A DNA stretch of 64,000 nt from Rhizophagus clarus (taxonomy: Eukaryota; Glomeromycota; Glomeromycetes; Glomerales; Glomeraceae), in contig BLAL01000160.1 in assembly GCA_015698045.1 (NCBI GenBank), positions 1,116,001 to 1,180,000 of the forward strand, read 5' to 3'. The translations under genes and the position numbers were made by a program. Every line of letters starts with the position of its first letter. The stretch's first letter is position 1. This document shows positions 12,230-26,000 of this stretch, piece by piece. The notes below the pieces were generated by a model. That model searched no databases, was not told where the DNA came from, and saw only the letters and a program-made list of their open reading frames with translations.

Positions 12230-13392
12230 TTCCTTCTTACTTTAAAATTATATTTCAGGAAGCTTCCAGAAATCTGTGAACCTATAAAATAAAAAATGAA
12301 CATTAATTAAAATTTCATTTTTAAAAAAAATAAAAATAAAAAACTTATAATTTTCGAAGTAAATACCATTCTGAAAGCTGCAAATCTACAAAAAAAAGAA
12401 TCAAAATATTAATTAATGTTTTGTTAATAAAAACAAGAAAAATTTTTTTTTATTTTCAAAATACCTGGTCTGTCTTAAAATAGGGTTCCATCTAAAAACT
12501 GAAAATGAACATTAATTAACATTTGTTGAAACAAAAATAAATAAAGTTTTTTTACTTTTGGTCTGTTTTGAATTCCAGACCTAAAAAAAATGTAAAATAA
12601 AATGAAACGTTAATTGGTTTCATTTTGTAAAATATAAAAAAATAAAATTTTGAAGATATTATTATACCTTCGAAATCCCAGTCTGCCTCTAAATTCTGGA
12701 TCTAAAAAATACAAAAAAAACAAATATTAGTAACGTTCATTTTAAATAAAACAAAAAAAAATAAAATTTTAAAGATATTATACCTTTGAAATACTGGTCC
12801 GCCTCTAAAGAGTTCCAAACCTAAAAAATATAAAAAAATTACAAATATTAGTAACGTTCATTTAAATAAAACAAAAAAAATAAAAATTTCAAAGATATTT
12901 TACCTTTGAAATATTATAGTCCACCTATAAAGAAGTTTCAGACCTAAGAAAAAAATGAAAATAAATGTTAGTTAATGTTTGTTAAAATTAAAGTAAAAAA
13001 TTTTTTTTTTTTACTTAATGGTCCTCCTTGAAATGAAGTTCTGGACCTAAAAAAGGAAAAAAATGAAACGTTACTAACATTTCACTAAAATACAAAAAAA
13101 AAATGAATTTTTTTTGTTTTACTTAGTGATCCATCACAAAATAGAGTTTTGGACCTAAAAAATACAAAAAAAATGAATATTAGTAATGTTCATTTTAAAT
13201 AAAACAAAAAAAAAAAATTTCAAAGATATTATACCTTCAAAATACTGGTCCGCCTCTAAAGAGTTCTGGGCCTGAAAAAAAATAAAAAAAAATGAACATT
13301 AGTAATGTTTGTCTAAATAAAACATAAAAAAAATAAAATTTTGAAGATATTATATCTTTGAAATACCAGTATGCTTCTAATGAGTTCCAGAC
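12230..13392 (-). repeat. Array of about 11 intron/mini-exon-like units
   Basis: On the minus strand each unit has a T-rich tract plus TAG, a block such as GGAACTCTTTAGAGGCGGAC...TATTTC(A)AAG, and a GTATAATATC or GTAAAATATC donor-like start. Spacers of 70-80 bp carry TTAATGTTC or TTACTAATATT near the acceptor. Several units between 12640 and 13390 are near copies of each other (CAGTATTTCAAAG...). The array is cut at 13393 by the hAT end. Confidence 0.65.
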
Positions 13393-15768
13393 TAGTGTTG
13401 TGTGCCATAATAGTTGTAATAGAGTTGAAAGGTTGTAACGTAATATCGTAAAGTTGTAACGTCTTGTCGTAACTTTTCAACTAGCTGTAATTGGTGTAAT
13501 ACATGTAATTGATGCAATGTCTAAAATAGATACAATGCTCAAAATGGGTGTAATATTCATAATAGTTGTAATTGTTTTATTAATATTATCACATAATTTA
13601 ATTTATTTTGGAGATTTAACTACGGTTTATTAATTTTATTAATATTGATTTAAATATTTTAATAATTTTTTTATATTACACGAACATTTTTAATAAAATT
13701 CTTAGGATTTTAATTTGTAAAAGTATTAAATATTAATATCATTACTTACTATCTATCATTTAACATTGAAAAAAAACTTTATTTATAAATGATTGTGTAC
13801 AAATACGTATATCTTATTAATTAAGATATATTTTATCAAAGAAAAATAATTGATATATTATTCAATTAACATTCAAATCTACTGATAATAATTTCATCAA
13901 CATCATATTCATAATCTTCTTCATTTTCACTATATTCGTCACTATATTCCTCTTCCTCATTATTGTTAAAATTAGTTCCATTAGGGTGAAAAATTGGAGA
14001 TCAGAAATCAACTATATCTGAAATATTCAAGTTCAAGTTCAACTCGTCTGTATAAAGGTGTTCAGCTGGATTTGGCAATTCATTACTCACTGGCTCTTCT
14101 GAAGAGATCTCTTCCTCAAGTTCATTAAAAACTGTTTCTGCAATATTTTTTACCATTTCAGAAGGAATTTCTTCATGAATTTGATAAAGCTGTTCTGCAG
14201 TATTTGATAGATTAAACTGATAAATCTTTGCCAACCCTTCTAATTTATCTACTTTTAATTGAGTTCAGTGCTTTCCATATAGCCACCCCAAAGATAAAAA
14301 CATTTGTTCACATGAAGCAAAACTTGGTGTAATAGAAAAGAGCATAATTGCTAATCGTTGCAGATAATTTGGCTTGACTTCACATGTATTCCACCACATT
14401 AATGGTGTATTACTTCCAATTGAATATGGAGCCATATAAGGGTTTAGTTTTCTATTTACAATACAGTTTTGATTTTTATAATGGTGTAATTGGGTTATCA
14501 ATTGTTCACAACTTTTTTTAGTTTCACCCATTCTTTGCCATAATTGTCCAGCATAATTTGCAATTACCAGAAATGTACCAAATTTTAATCCAGCACTCTT
14601 ATATACTGGATGAAGAAAAAATGCAAGTTGGTAAGCAGGATCATTAAATTCTTCAAATCTATAATTAAATTTTCTGATACAGTGATTATGAAATCCTTTA
14701 TATTCATCAGTAGAAAGATTTTGAATTGTTGCAGCAATTTTCAGAAAATTTATATATGCGTTTGCAAGTGTGGATTGAGCTGCTTCTACTGCTAAGATTG
14801 CATTTTTAATTGGTAATAATATTTCTGAAAGATATTGCATATCACTAAAAAAACCTCAACTATGCAAAATTGTTAAAATGACTGAAGTTGTAATAATTTC
14901 AGGATGATCATCTCAAATTTCTTCCAAACAAATTTTAAGTCATATGATTGAAGAAACACATTCATGTACAGTTACCCACTGGGTTTCAATATATATTTTA
15001 AGGCCACCACCACTAATTTTATGTTGCTTGATTTTTTCCTTTAACATAGCTGCTGCTTTATGAGATTTTTTGAAAAATTGAACTATCCTATTTGCACGCT
15101 GAATCATTCTTACTGCAAATGTATGTTGAATAATATTTTTACTAATTAGATTATAACTATGAGTAATGCATCTAATATTCATAATATTTTTATATTTTAA
15201 ACAAATTAAACGTTTTGCAGCTGCTATGTTTGCTCCATTGTCGGTTACAATTGCTGAAATTTTTTTTGCTACCAATGCGTTCTATTACCAACTCAGTCTG
15301 ATGAGCCAAAAATTTAGCAGCATGTGATTGATCAGAATAATTGCCAAGTTCGTAAAGATATTCCTATCGTGATGGAGTTAAAAGAACAAAATTCCAAATA
15401 GAAGATCCATCTGGAGCAGTCCAACCATCAAGACCGATGGTAATGTCAGTAGCAAATTCTATAATTTTGTCAACTTTGTCATTAACTTTGGCTATTTGAT
15501 TATCTAATAACCGTTCAAAAAAAACTTCACGTGATGAAACATTATAACTTGGATTAAGGATTTTCAGTGCATTTACAAAAAAAGGATTACTAATTACACA
15601 AAATGGAATTCCAGTCATAACAAATGCTAATGTAATAGCTTCATCAATTATTGATGCATCTACTTCTGTAATTATTGGTTCAAATTGATCAGCTGCTACT
15701 TTTACCACTTTTTTCCATTTTTGAAATAGTTTAGCAATAATGTTTGAGCTCATCCGTTAGAGTATCAT
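13393..15768 (-). mobile_element. hAT element, 5' truncated
   Basis: The 3' terminus TAGTGTTGTGTGCC at 13393 is hAT-like and sits directly after GTTCCAGAC, the middle of a mini-exon-like unit. It is followed by an iterated GTTGTAACGT/AGTTGTAAT tract (13405-13560) and then the transposase pseudogene on the minus strand. No matching 5' terminus or target duplication is found up to 17.1 kb, so the 5' end is missing. Confidence 0.7.
13866..15753 (-). pseudogene. hAT transposase pseudogene
   Basis: Read on the minus strand from 15753. The segments are an N-terminal part of the catalytic domain with DITIGLDGWTAPDG (15753-15364), the VTDNGAN block with an AAAKRL stretch and CITHS (15275-14940), and the C-terminal hATC dimerisation region (14840-14265) with WW, AIMLFSITPSFASCEQMF and SLGWLYGKH. 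An acidic tail follows, rich in Glu/Asp (14234-13866). The zinc-finger N-terminus is absent. Breaks are one frameshift near 15280 and in-frame stops near 15360 (TAG), 14905, 14860, 14255 and 13999 (TGA). The stops are all explained by C-to-T or G-to-A changes at expected Gln, Trp or Arg codons. The family normally cuts and pastes DNA in the nucleus; this copy cannot encode a full protein. Confidence 0.85.
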
Positions 15769-17142
15769 TCAAGTTATTGACTAAAATATGGGGAGTGACA
15801 AGGTAACCTCTGCCAATCAATTTTTTTAAAAAATACCCAAAAATTTGGGTAAATTAGATAAATATAGCAATAAAATGGCCGATTATTTGATCATCAAATA
15901 TAAATTCTAATTTGGGGCATTATAATTTACATATCTATTATAGTGGTGTTAAAATAATTTACCCTAATTACCCTTATCTTTTAATCTATTTGCGTCTTTT
16001 ATATTTGTCAATTTTCATTATTCATTTTCGATTTCTCTTTTATTGTTCTAAATAAATTGAATATTTTAAAAGATAAAAAAAATATAATAGTAATTAATTA
16101 CCGATTATCATTAAGACGGCCAGCAGGAAAGGGCAGCATGTCTCCACAATTTTAATCGTAATAGAATCATATAATTCACACTATATGAAAAGAACTAAAT
16201 ACGAGTTAGCACACTTCAGGCACCCAAATGATATGTAAACAGTGATCATTTGAACAAGTGGTCATATACCATAACCCAACTACCTTAGGGATAAGTATAC
16301 ACCTCAGGAGTGATCATAAAGATATCCTTCACCATCATCTATGCCATCAGATCCTTCGCAAAACTGAAAGGGCGCTTGACAGATCAACTACGATATCAAC
16401 AAGATGGTGTATTTGAACCTGATGACTCATATTCAAGTACCATAAATGGTTTCACTTTTGAAGATATATAACCTTAGGAGGATTCTCATACGATGGACTC
16501 CGGTCATCTATTCACAACCCTTTAAAGTCATTCGTCAGCCCTCATAAATCCCCGCACATTACTTTCGCAGTGTGCAGTCAGAAATTTATGGATGGGACTA
16601 GTAAGTAAACTTACTTTGTAAGAAATTTTGGATCCAAAATTGTCCTTTAACGTTCCGTTACTTTCATTCCGTTACGTTACAGTGATTCCCATTCTGCAAA
16701 GAATTATTATTTTTTTGTTTTTTGTAAAATTTGTAAATTTGTTCTCCATTTGTAAAATTTGTGGAGAATTTGAAAAAAGTTTGAGGGTATATATATATAA
16801 TTTGTAAAAACCTTTCTGAATAATCATGACTGATAATGAAATGACAAGTTCTTAATTAATAATTGTGAAGAAATGACTAATATGGTTACATTATGAATTA
16901 CTTTTGCGCAATTTTCTAGTAATTTGGTTGACTGTATTTGACAAACTAGATTTGTGATAATGATTCACTATTATCCTTAACACATAAAAAAGGTAATCGT
17001 TTGATCAAATATTTACATATTGACAATATTCTTACGTGTATGTGATCATTGTACTTTTTAGGAAGAATAATATTATTGCATAATGACTAATGATGAAATG
17101 TTAAATCTGAGATGAGTCACTGTTGCGCATTTTTAGTAGCTC
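15769..17142. other. Sparse region with a GC-richer patch at 16110-16600
   Basis: From 16110 to 16600 the base composition is visibly less AT-rich than the surroundings. A plus-strand frame is open from about 16293 to 16473, following a CTTAG acceptor-like site, and reads YAIRSFAKLKGRLTDQLRYQ in its middle. The opposite strand also has a partial open frame. I do not recognise either. It may be an exon remnant. Confidence 0.35.
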
Positions 17143-17401
17143 GTAAGACGAAAAGTTGTAGAGTATGGGGGAGGTGTTGAGTAGAGTATAGCCATATCAC
17201 ATATGTTCATGTGATGTGACGCGTCTACCAGCATGACATATACTCAAGTGATAAATAAACAGACCGGTCTAGACCTTTCTAAATATGGTATATTTACTAT
17301 GTAAATCATTCATGCATATTATTCATTATCTGAGTATAGTGTCATATGGGAGTTATACTCTACTCAACACCTCTCTCATACTCTACAACTTTTCGTATTA
17401 C
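17143..17401. mobile_element. Palindromic MITE with TIRs of about 48 bp
   Basis: Positions 17143-17194 (GTAAGACGAAAAGTTGTAG...GTTGAGTAGAGTAT) are inverted at 17350-17401 with about five mismatches. The 155-bp centre is non-coding. No unambiguous target duplication was identified. Confidence 0.75.
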
Positions 17402-19364
17402 TCCTGTGCTAATGATTTAATATTATCTTTAACACACGTAAAACATCTTTTGGTGTATTATTTTTAATAATTAAGACTGAATAGTTATAAAAAATGACAT
17501 TTATTTTTAATAATATCACTAGTACATTGCAAAACCATTATCACGCGTTTGGATTACGTTTTACCAATTTTATATACATCAGAATTTTATTACCAGCACA
17601 TGTATATAATAAAGTCATCGTATTTAAGCCGCAAATATGTGCTTAATAAAGTGTTCACAAAAAAAAATGGTATGAAGGTGTGTATATATTTTTTCTCTAA
17701 AACATTAATAAACTGTAAAATAAAATATGTTATTAGTTAATTTATGTGATTGTTGATTGCAAAATAAATAACGACAATAATAAATTAATTTAAAGTAGTA
17801 AATTTTATTAAATAATAATATTACGTGAACATTTAATTTGGCCATTTATTACGAAAATGGAAAATTATTAATATTACTAAAGAAACAGTAGCCATTGATC
17901 AGTTGTAAATTGAATTTATTCAATATACTTAACAATGACTTACAATCAAAAGTTAAAGCCAGTACGTCATCTTCTTAACGATTCATCGTAGGAAAAAAGA
18001 CTTCCACTATCATCGCGAGTTGTAAGCTTCTGATTTTATAGGAAAGCATACTAGAACATTCGTACAATACATTATAATGTGTTACCATTGTCGTAAGCAA
18101 GAATTTTTATAATAATTTCTTCATTTCTTTTCTCTTGCTAGCCTTCTCCTTCTCTTTTTCTCTGATCTTTAAGTATTAAATTTTTAGTTGAATTGGATTA
18201 TTTTATACATACATATATTTTTTTATTTCTTATTTTATATATCCTAATCTAATTGTAATATTTGGTTAAGTGCAAAAGATATATTATCAAAGCACTTCCT
18301 AGTTTTATCCTATAGTGACAATTTTAACGAACCTTATACTCATAGATATTGTTCTTTCATATAATCACGTCCTTTATCCAATGACCTGGATACAAATTAT
18401 TTCACTACCATCTACTATTCAAGTATTGAACGTTAATTCAGATGTTACCAGCTGAAGTCAACCGGGAGAGACACGTAACTTGAAGCATAAAGATCATAAG
18501 ATGGAAGAAGCGGGAGAGAAAATTGCTTAATGGAAAAGTTCTTAAGTAAGTATCTTTTAACAACGGGCCTTATATTATAACAAAGTAATTTTACCTCATA
18601 CACTTGAGCAAATAAACTGCTTTTTGATGATTTCGTTACTTCTCTCAAGATTTTTTAGCTTCTGTTCAAATTTCATGCTGACACTATTACATTTACATCA
18701 AATTTTTTTTGGTTGATGTAATGTTTATTTTGGTTGAAATCAACTTGTGTACTTGCTGTCTTTCTTCTTAAGATGTGATAATATTAGCTGGTTTTGATGA
18801 ACTTTCGTTTGATGAAAATAATCAACTATTTAGCTAGTATAAATCTGATTTCTATAAAGAAAATTGAGTTGTTTTAATGAGTGAACTCGTGTAAATTGTA
18901 AACGTAGCAAGTTATAAAGAGTATATATCTAATACCAATATAGAATTGAAATTATAACTAATTTATCATTTTATTAACTGACTTTTGATATTACACACAT
19001 AAATATTAAATATTGTTAAAAATGTAATATGTCAAAAATGTAATATAATGTATAATTTTTTGACAAAGCGTTAAAATTTAAAATTTAAAACTTTATTTCA
19101 TAATAATTGGCTAGACATGAGTATTTAAGATGATAGGAGAAAAAACAATATAACAAAAAATATATGTATATAGCAGAACAGAATGTAAGAGATCAGAAAA
19201 TATATATATATAGTAGGATAGAACGTAAGAGATCAAAAAAAAAAACTATCATTTTCAAAAAAGAAAAAAAAAATGATAAACATCAAAAGAAGTGAGATTT
19301 CAAAAGAAAAAGAAAAAAAAAAAGGAAAAAAGGAAAAAAATGATTCTATAATCTAGGCTAAGAA
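17402..19364. other. Intergenic, no gene supported
   Basis: AT-rich sequence with short open frames (for example 17549-17740 and minus 18445-18648) that lack similarity I recognise and carry no splice or repeat context. From 19130 to 19340 an A/G-rich tract follows two copies of AACGTAAGAGATCA/AATGTAAGAGATCAG with TATATAT. Confidence 0.5.
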
Positions 19365-19610
19365 TTATTTGTTATCATTTCTCTTATAAGTTGAATTGCC
19401 TTTTCCATTGTTATAATATGTCGAACCGTCTGGATTTTAATAATAATAAGAGTCGTTCTTGTTAGAATAATGATAAGAACTGCCAGGTGCTACTGAATCT
19501 CCACAGTGAGTCCAACTGTTTCCTTGGTCATTAACACCACTATAAGAGTTATCATTACTATTTGAAAGTTGAGTTTGAGAATTATTTGATGTGTTTGAGT
19601 TCGTAGACAT
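19365..19610 (-). CDS. Small Asn/Ser/Tyr/Gly-rich fungal protein, internal stop
   Basis: ATG at 19610 opens an 81-residue frame ending at 19365. It has one in-frame TAA at codon 58 (19437-19439). The N-terminus is Asn/Ser/Thr/Gln-rich (MSTNSNTSNNSQTQL). Then come SSYHYSN, a YYY run, NPDGSTYYNNG and KGNSTYK. This alternation of Tyr-Tyr with Asn-Pro-Asp-Gly is typical of small, widely conserved fungal proteins of unknown role. That link is from memory of the pattern, not a search. The frame resumes perfectly after the stop, so the stop is a recent lesion, a sequencing error or a read-through site. No signal peptide or membrane segment is seen. It is the only gene here that looks like an ordinary host gene. 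Confidence 0.6.
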
Positions 19611-20985
19611 GATTTATATCACAAATTATTTAAATAATATTTGAATAATATTTATGCTTCGTTTCTTTATTGTTATGCAGGAGATTTTTTTTTAAAAAAA
19701 AAAAAAATTTGTTTCTTTTATATTGTCATTTTATACTGTATAGTATTGAAGAGATAAAGAAATTTTCACGCGCACCAATAAGACGCGATTAGTTACAAAA
19801 CAAGAAAATAATTAAAGTTCATGAATGTATAATGTATAAATTTAATTCACAAAGCATTCTATTAAATTAAACAAGTAATTAGTCATAACAAAGTATTGCA
19901 CATTATTTTGATCACGATGTTCTTTTATATACTTTAATAGGTAGCTTAACATTCACTCTTGATAACAAAAGTTGTTCATTCCTTAGATCAATCGGTGACA
20001 CAATGATTGCTTGTTGTAGCAATGTCAGGATAAGATAAGACTATAAGACATTTGAAATCATCAAAGTTGTAGCTTATATTATAACAAGTATTCAGATATT
20101 AATGATAAATCTCTATAATGAAGTTGTATCAAAAAACAATTTGTTTAACATCAAAACTATAAAATTATTACTGTCAAAAGCGCTTTTTACATAATGTAAT
20201 ATTTGTCTAATGATTTTGCATACATACATGACATACATGATCAGGTGTAACATTTATTACGTAATATCAGTTAAATGTTGACATATTGTTAATTATAAAT
20301 CTGGATATCATTAATTTAATTTGAATCACACGAAATATTCAGAAAATGACTACAAATCGTAATAAGTAATTATTTAGGAATCGGGTGAGCTTTCTAGAAA
20401 ATTAATGAATCTATTTATTATTTATTTTATTTATTGCACATTTATCTATATCTATAAACTAAAGAAATTTGTTATGTTTAGATTACTCTATATAAAATTG
20501 TGCAACACGTGATTTGTCTGCGTTTAGTTCTGCTAATACTAACAAGTAATAAAAAAAATTTTTTTTTAATAAATCAATTTTGTATATTTCAAATTTTTTT
20601 TCTTTTAGAATTTTTTTATAGGTCGTACATAAAAATTCTAATCCGATTTTTTTTTTAATTCCTTACGTGTAATATAATTTGTTAATTATTATATAATCAA
20701 GTACAGTAAAACGTTGCTATTGCAATTTCTTCCTTTAGTTACTTCCTTAAAACAAAGATTAATCAATAATCGAGCACAATATCTAGATCCTTCAAAAATC
20801 ATTTCATTAATATTTTGAGTTATAGGTTCTTTTCCCTTTATAACTAAAATTTTAATAAACGAAAAAAAATATAATTGTTAAAATATTCATCAGAAAGTTT
20901 TTCCGCTTAAAATCCATGTAGATTTCCACATACCGTGGAAATTATGGAATTCTAAGTAATTCCAGTCCATTTAAAAATTTCCTGA
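19611..20985. other. Intergenic, upstream of the small gene
   Basis: Contains the presumed promoter of the gene starting at 19610 (T-rich, no clear TATA box). Otherwise AT-rich with nothing recognised. A TATATAAAA-like box at about 20490 has no downstream gene that I can support. Confidence 0.4.
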
Positions 20986-20989
20986 TGCT

Positions 20990-23028
20990 GCTTTTTTACA
21001 TCCATTTACACCTTCCCCAACCCTCCCTTACCTTAATTTTAAAAGTCTGGTCATGCTTTTCGTCTGGCAACACTACAAAAAGTAAAAAAAAGTTAATACT
21101 TAATTAATTAAAAAAAAAAACAACAAAACACCTCCCCCAACCCCTCAGTTACCTTAATTCCAAAAGTCTGGTCATGCATTTCGTCTGGCAACACTACAAA
21201 AAAATAAAAAAAAAATAATTAATTAAATAGTTAAAAAAAACACCGAAAAACACTTTTCCACCCTCCTTTACCTTAATTCCAAAAGTCCGGTCGTGCTTTT
21301 TATTTGGCAACACTACAAAAAAATAAAAAAAAAACAATTAATTAGTTAAAAAAAATACCGAAAAACACTTCCCCCACCCTCCCTTACCTTAATTCCAAAA
21401 GTCTGGTCATGCTTTTCATCTGGCAACACTACAAAAAAATAAAAAAAAAGGTTAATACTTAATTAATTAAAAAAAAACAACGAAACACCTCCTCCAACCC
21501 TCCCTTACCTTAATTCCAAAAGTCCAGTCATGCTTTTCGTCTGGCAACACTACAAAAAGTAAAAAAAAAGTTAATATTTAATTAATTAAAAAAAAAAATA
21601 ACGAAACACCTCCCCCAACCCCTCCCTTACCTTAATTTCAAAAGTCCAGTCGTACATTTCGTCTGGCAACACTACAAAAAAATAAAAAAAAAATAATTAA
21701 TTAAATAATTAAAAAAAATACTGAAAAACACTTCCCCACCCTCCCTTACCTTAATTCTAAAAGTCCGGTCGTGCTTTTCATCTGGCAATACTACAAAAAG
21801 TAAAAAAAAAGTTAATACTTAAATTAATTAAAAAAAACAACGAAACACCTCCCCCAACCCCTCCCTTACCTTAATTCCAAAAGTCCGGTCATGCCTTTCG
21901 TCCAGCAACACTACAAAAAATAAAAATAAAAAATAATTAATTAATTAGTTAAAAAAACACTGAAAAACACTTCTCACCCTCCCTTACCTTAATTCCAAAA
22001 GTCTGGTCGTGTTTTTCATCTGGCAACACTACAAAAAGTAAAAAAAAGTTAATACTTAATTAATTAAAAAAAAAACAACGAAACACCTCCCCCAACCCCT
22101 CCCTTACCTTAATTCCAAAAGTCTGGTCATGCATTTCATCTGGCAACACTACAAAAAAATAAAAAAAAATAATTAATTAAATAGTTAAAAAAAACACCGA
22201 AAAATACTTCCCCACCCTCCCTTACCTTAATTCCAAAAGTCCGGTCGTGCTTTTCATCCGACAACACTACAAAAAGTAAAAAAAAAGTTAATACTTAAAT
22301 TAATTAAAAAAAACAACGAAACACCTCCCCCAACCCCTCCCTTACCTTAATTCAAAAAGTCCGGTCGTGCTTTTCATCTGGCAACACTACAAAAAGTAAA
22401 AAAAAAGTTAATACTTAAATTAATTAAAAAAAATAACAAAACACCTCCCCCAACCCCTTCCTTACCTTAATTCTAAAAGTCCGGTCATGCGTTTCATCTG
22501 ACAACACTACAAAAAATAAAAATAAAAAATAATTAATTAATTAGTTAAAAAAACACCGAAAACACTTCCCACCCTCCCTTACCTTAATTCTAAAAGTCCA
22601 GTTGTGCCTTTCGTCTGGCAACACTACAAAAATAAACTGATAAATGATTAAAAAAAAGATCAGATATTCAGATTATCTGATTAGATCGGCAAGTCACATG
22701 ACCCTGCCTTTATACATTTGTGAGTTATATTAGTATTGTTCGGGGTCCTGTAATTACGTTTAACCAGGTCATGTATATTTAATTTGATTTGATTTGAATT
22801 TGATTTGGATTTGTCAGATTTGATTCAGATTTGATTGAATTAGTTTAAGCTATTTTGAATTTGATTTGAAATTGAATCAAATCTTTTTTTTTTAATTTGG
22901 ATTTGAACTTAAATCTTGTTTTGAAGTTTGGATTTGATTTGCAAATCAAAATTATCAAATCGAATCAAATCAAACTTCAAATCAAATCCGAATTGATTTG
23001 ATTTGACCAAATCGTTTGCAGAACACTA
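20990..23028 (-). repeat. Giant inverted repeat, arm 1: 14 intron/mini-exon units plus an AATCAAATTTGATT array
   Basis: Fourteen units of about 119 bp lie between 20990 and 22630. On the minus strand each is a T-rich tract ending GTAG, a 41-nt block (TGTTGCCAGACGAAAAGC start, GGAATTAAG end), GTAAGGGAGGG and a spacer with TTAATTAA. From 22640 to 23028 lies a unique segment (GATCAGATATTCAGATTATC, GTTCGGGGTCCTGTAATTAC) followed by a dense array of ATTTGATTTGAA/AATCAAATC words. It ends CAGAACACTA, a hAT-like terminus. Arm 2 is at 26778-28780 in the opposite orientation. Confidence 0.85.
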
Positions 23029-26000
23029 TGTACAATGGATTATTTTTGTGAAATTTTCTTCATAGACAATATTTTAACGATGAAATTTTGTGAGATTCTG
23101 GAAAGAGTTTTTAGAATACCTTATATAAATAATTAATATGTTACTTCTGTGCTTGATCTGTTCCGTGTTAGTGTAGGTTTTTTTTCTTGACTCAATAAAG
23201 GAATTTGGTCAGTAAAATTTAATCATTTGTGGTTATCTAACTTTGTGATTATTAATGATTTTATATAATTATATAAATTTGAAATTCTTTGTTGGTTTAG
23301 ACTAAAGGTCCTGGAAGTGCCAATTTGTGTTGACCTGAAATATTTAAATTTTTTGTGGTATTCTTATTTATTTATTTTATTTATTATTTATTATTTATTT
23401 TTGAAGTATCGCACACGGGATGTCTACATTTTAAAATTTGTTTGTTTATCGTTCCAAAAAGAGTTTATTATTAATACATTTTTAATAAGAAAATAAGTGT
23501 AGAGAAACAAATAAAATGAGTGTAAAAAATGTAAAAGAGTATAAAGAAACGAAGAAAGTGGGTACAAAGGGATGAAAGAGTGGATGCAAATGGACAAAAA
23601 ATGATGTGAAGTGATGAAAAAAGTGGATATAAAAGAATAAAAAAAAAAGAAAGAATAATTGAACAAAAATTGTTAGTGAAATTTTAAAAGTAAAAAGCGG
23701 AAGTTGATGTCTAAATAGATTCCTTTTTAGTTGGAACAGAATTTTACTAATTTTTTTTTGTACATGACCTTTTTTGTTTGAAATTTTTATTTTTGTTTGT
23801 TTGTTTCTTTCTTAATATAACTGTTATATGTAGTTATTAGAAACTGGGTTTAAATTGTGTATTATTATTGGGAGGAAAATCACAAATGATAAGTCACCCC
23901 CGTTAGACAGTGTTTCGCTATTTAGATAGATTAGATAGGTAACACACCATAGGAGTGGCTTTTTGTATAAATATAATTTTTTTACGTTTATGTCAAGTTG
24001 TTAATCCTTATGTAATCTGCTAACCTGTTCAATAAAAGGAATTTAAAAAAAAAAAGTAAAAAAGCAGTACAAAAATAATAAATACTGGAAGATCTACCTT
24101 AGCTCCCAATGACAAAAATTGAAATGAGAAATGGAGAAATCTGATCGCTTGCAACGGAAAAATAGTTTACGATTACGTGAATAGGTTATTGTATTTTAAT
24201 TGGTTAAAAAGTGTGGTGATGCAATTCTTGTCGAATTTTAGGATCATATTTATTGTCAGACGTATATATGTAATGAATTTGGAAGTCTATGGTATTGTGT
24301 AGTTTTTTTTACAATTAGTCATTTATTGATGAGTTTTATGATGCGGTTAGGTTTTTATTTTTTATAAAAAAAGAGATTGATATCTGGTTATTTTATCTTA
24401 TTATGAGTAGTTTTATTTTATTATAAAGAAAGTGAATGTAAATACATTCTTTTATGTAATAAGAGTATAAGATAGAAAAACTATATGAAACTATGAAAAA
24501 AGATAAAGATTATAAAATTATAACGAAAAGTTATAGAGGAAAACTTTTTAAAAGAAAAAGAGGAAGATTAATCATTAGTAGTTTTGTTAAATATTTTATT
24601 TTGGTTCATAATAGAAAATGGGTTTGTCATAACTCATAATGCGGATGCTAATGTATAATTTCAAGTTTGCCTAGTTAGAGATACTTGCGAAAATTTAATA
24701 TGGCTTCTTTTTGAACATAATGAAATAGACCCATTAAAATCGCTGTTATAGACCTAACTATTTGGCCAATAAGACAAACTCTTAACCAAATCTTTATTAT
24801 TTGGATTATATCTCATTTATAACTAAAAGCCTTTTGGTTCAGATTTTCTTCCACAAGAAAATCGAGAATCGACTCACTATCAACATTTTGTGGTTTGTCC
24901 TATTACTATAACGTTTATGCTTAGATCTGACATCATGTCAAGATTCACCATTGTGATAGGTTTGATGAAAGTAGCATTTACTTTATTAATTTAATCATAT
25001 GTTATGTATAATAGTAATATTTTAGCATGAACTTTTTATTTTAAAAATAGTTTTTTTTCAAAAATGAATTAAGTACCATATACTAACCATTGTAACAATA
25101 AACTTACCTCTTAAATGGGAACTTTTGAATTCTTTGATATTGGTTTCAATTTCTATGTTTAGTGGGACACATAAAAGCTTTAATTTTTAAATAGATGATT
25201 TCGATGGTCCTCCATCATTCAGCAGTGATTTCTTTTGTTGAATTTCAGACAAAGCTGTGAAAGTATTACAGTATATTATGCTCACTAGCATTAGAAAGCA
25301 GTTTTTTTATTTTATTTTTAATTTTTTTTTTTATTTTTGTATTATAAAAATAAACATTTTTTTTTTCAACTAGAAGGAATTTGTCAATTTTATTTTAAAA
25401 ATTTTTTTTTAGGATGATCTGATTTTTTAAATATGTTTTAGATGGGCTAAAATCAGTTCAATCTTTTTTTTTTATAATAACGGGTTTATTTGCATATTTA
25501 TTTATTAGTGCGGAAAATGGATTATTATAAAATATTTGTAGGATATATCTTTAAGGGGGATAATTTGATGCTTGATGTTTGTTAATATTTGTAGAATATA
25601 TTTATATAAGGGAGATATTTGATGTTCGATGTTTGTTCGCTTATTTTCTTTTTTTGTGTACTGTAGCATGCACAAATTTTTTTTTATATAATAACTGTCT
25701 ATTTGTTGGAAGGGAGAGTGGACGATATCCTAAATCTATAAATCTAAGATATAAATTCATAAGCAAAGTTTTCTAGTAGATCATAACCAAAAAAGAGTAT
25801 ATTCGTTCAGTCAGGCTTTATGGGTTATATACTTGTATTACTATAAAAAAGATAAAAAAAATTGTACCACCAAATTAAATGGCACAGCAGATTACCGAAT
25901 AAGAAAACTTTAGCATCTGTTTTTTACACTATGATAATAAAAAATTAATTATAGCAAAGAAAAATTTATCCATATAATTTTCTTTTTCAATATAAGTTAC

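Noticed and set aside
16400..16430. tRNA-like GGTTCAAAT on the minus strand
   Set aside because: No acceptor stem, D-arm or anticodon stem can be drawn around it.
21000..22640. CRISPR-like array of regularly spaced repeats
   Set aside because: The whole 119-bp unit repeats, spacers are not unique, there are no cas genes, and the host is a eukaryote.
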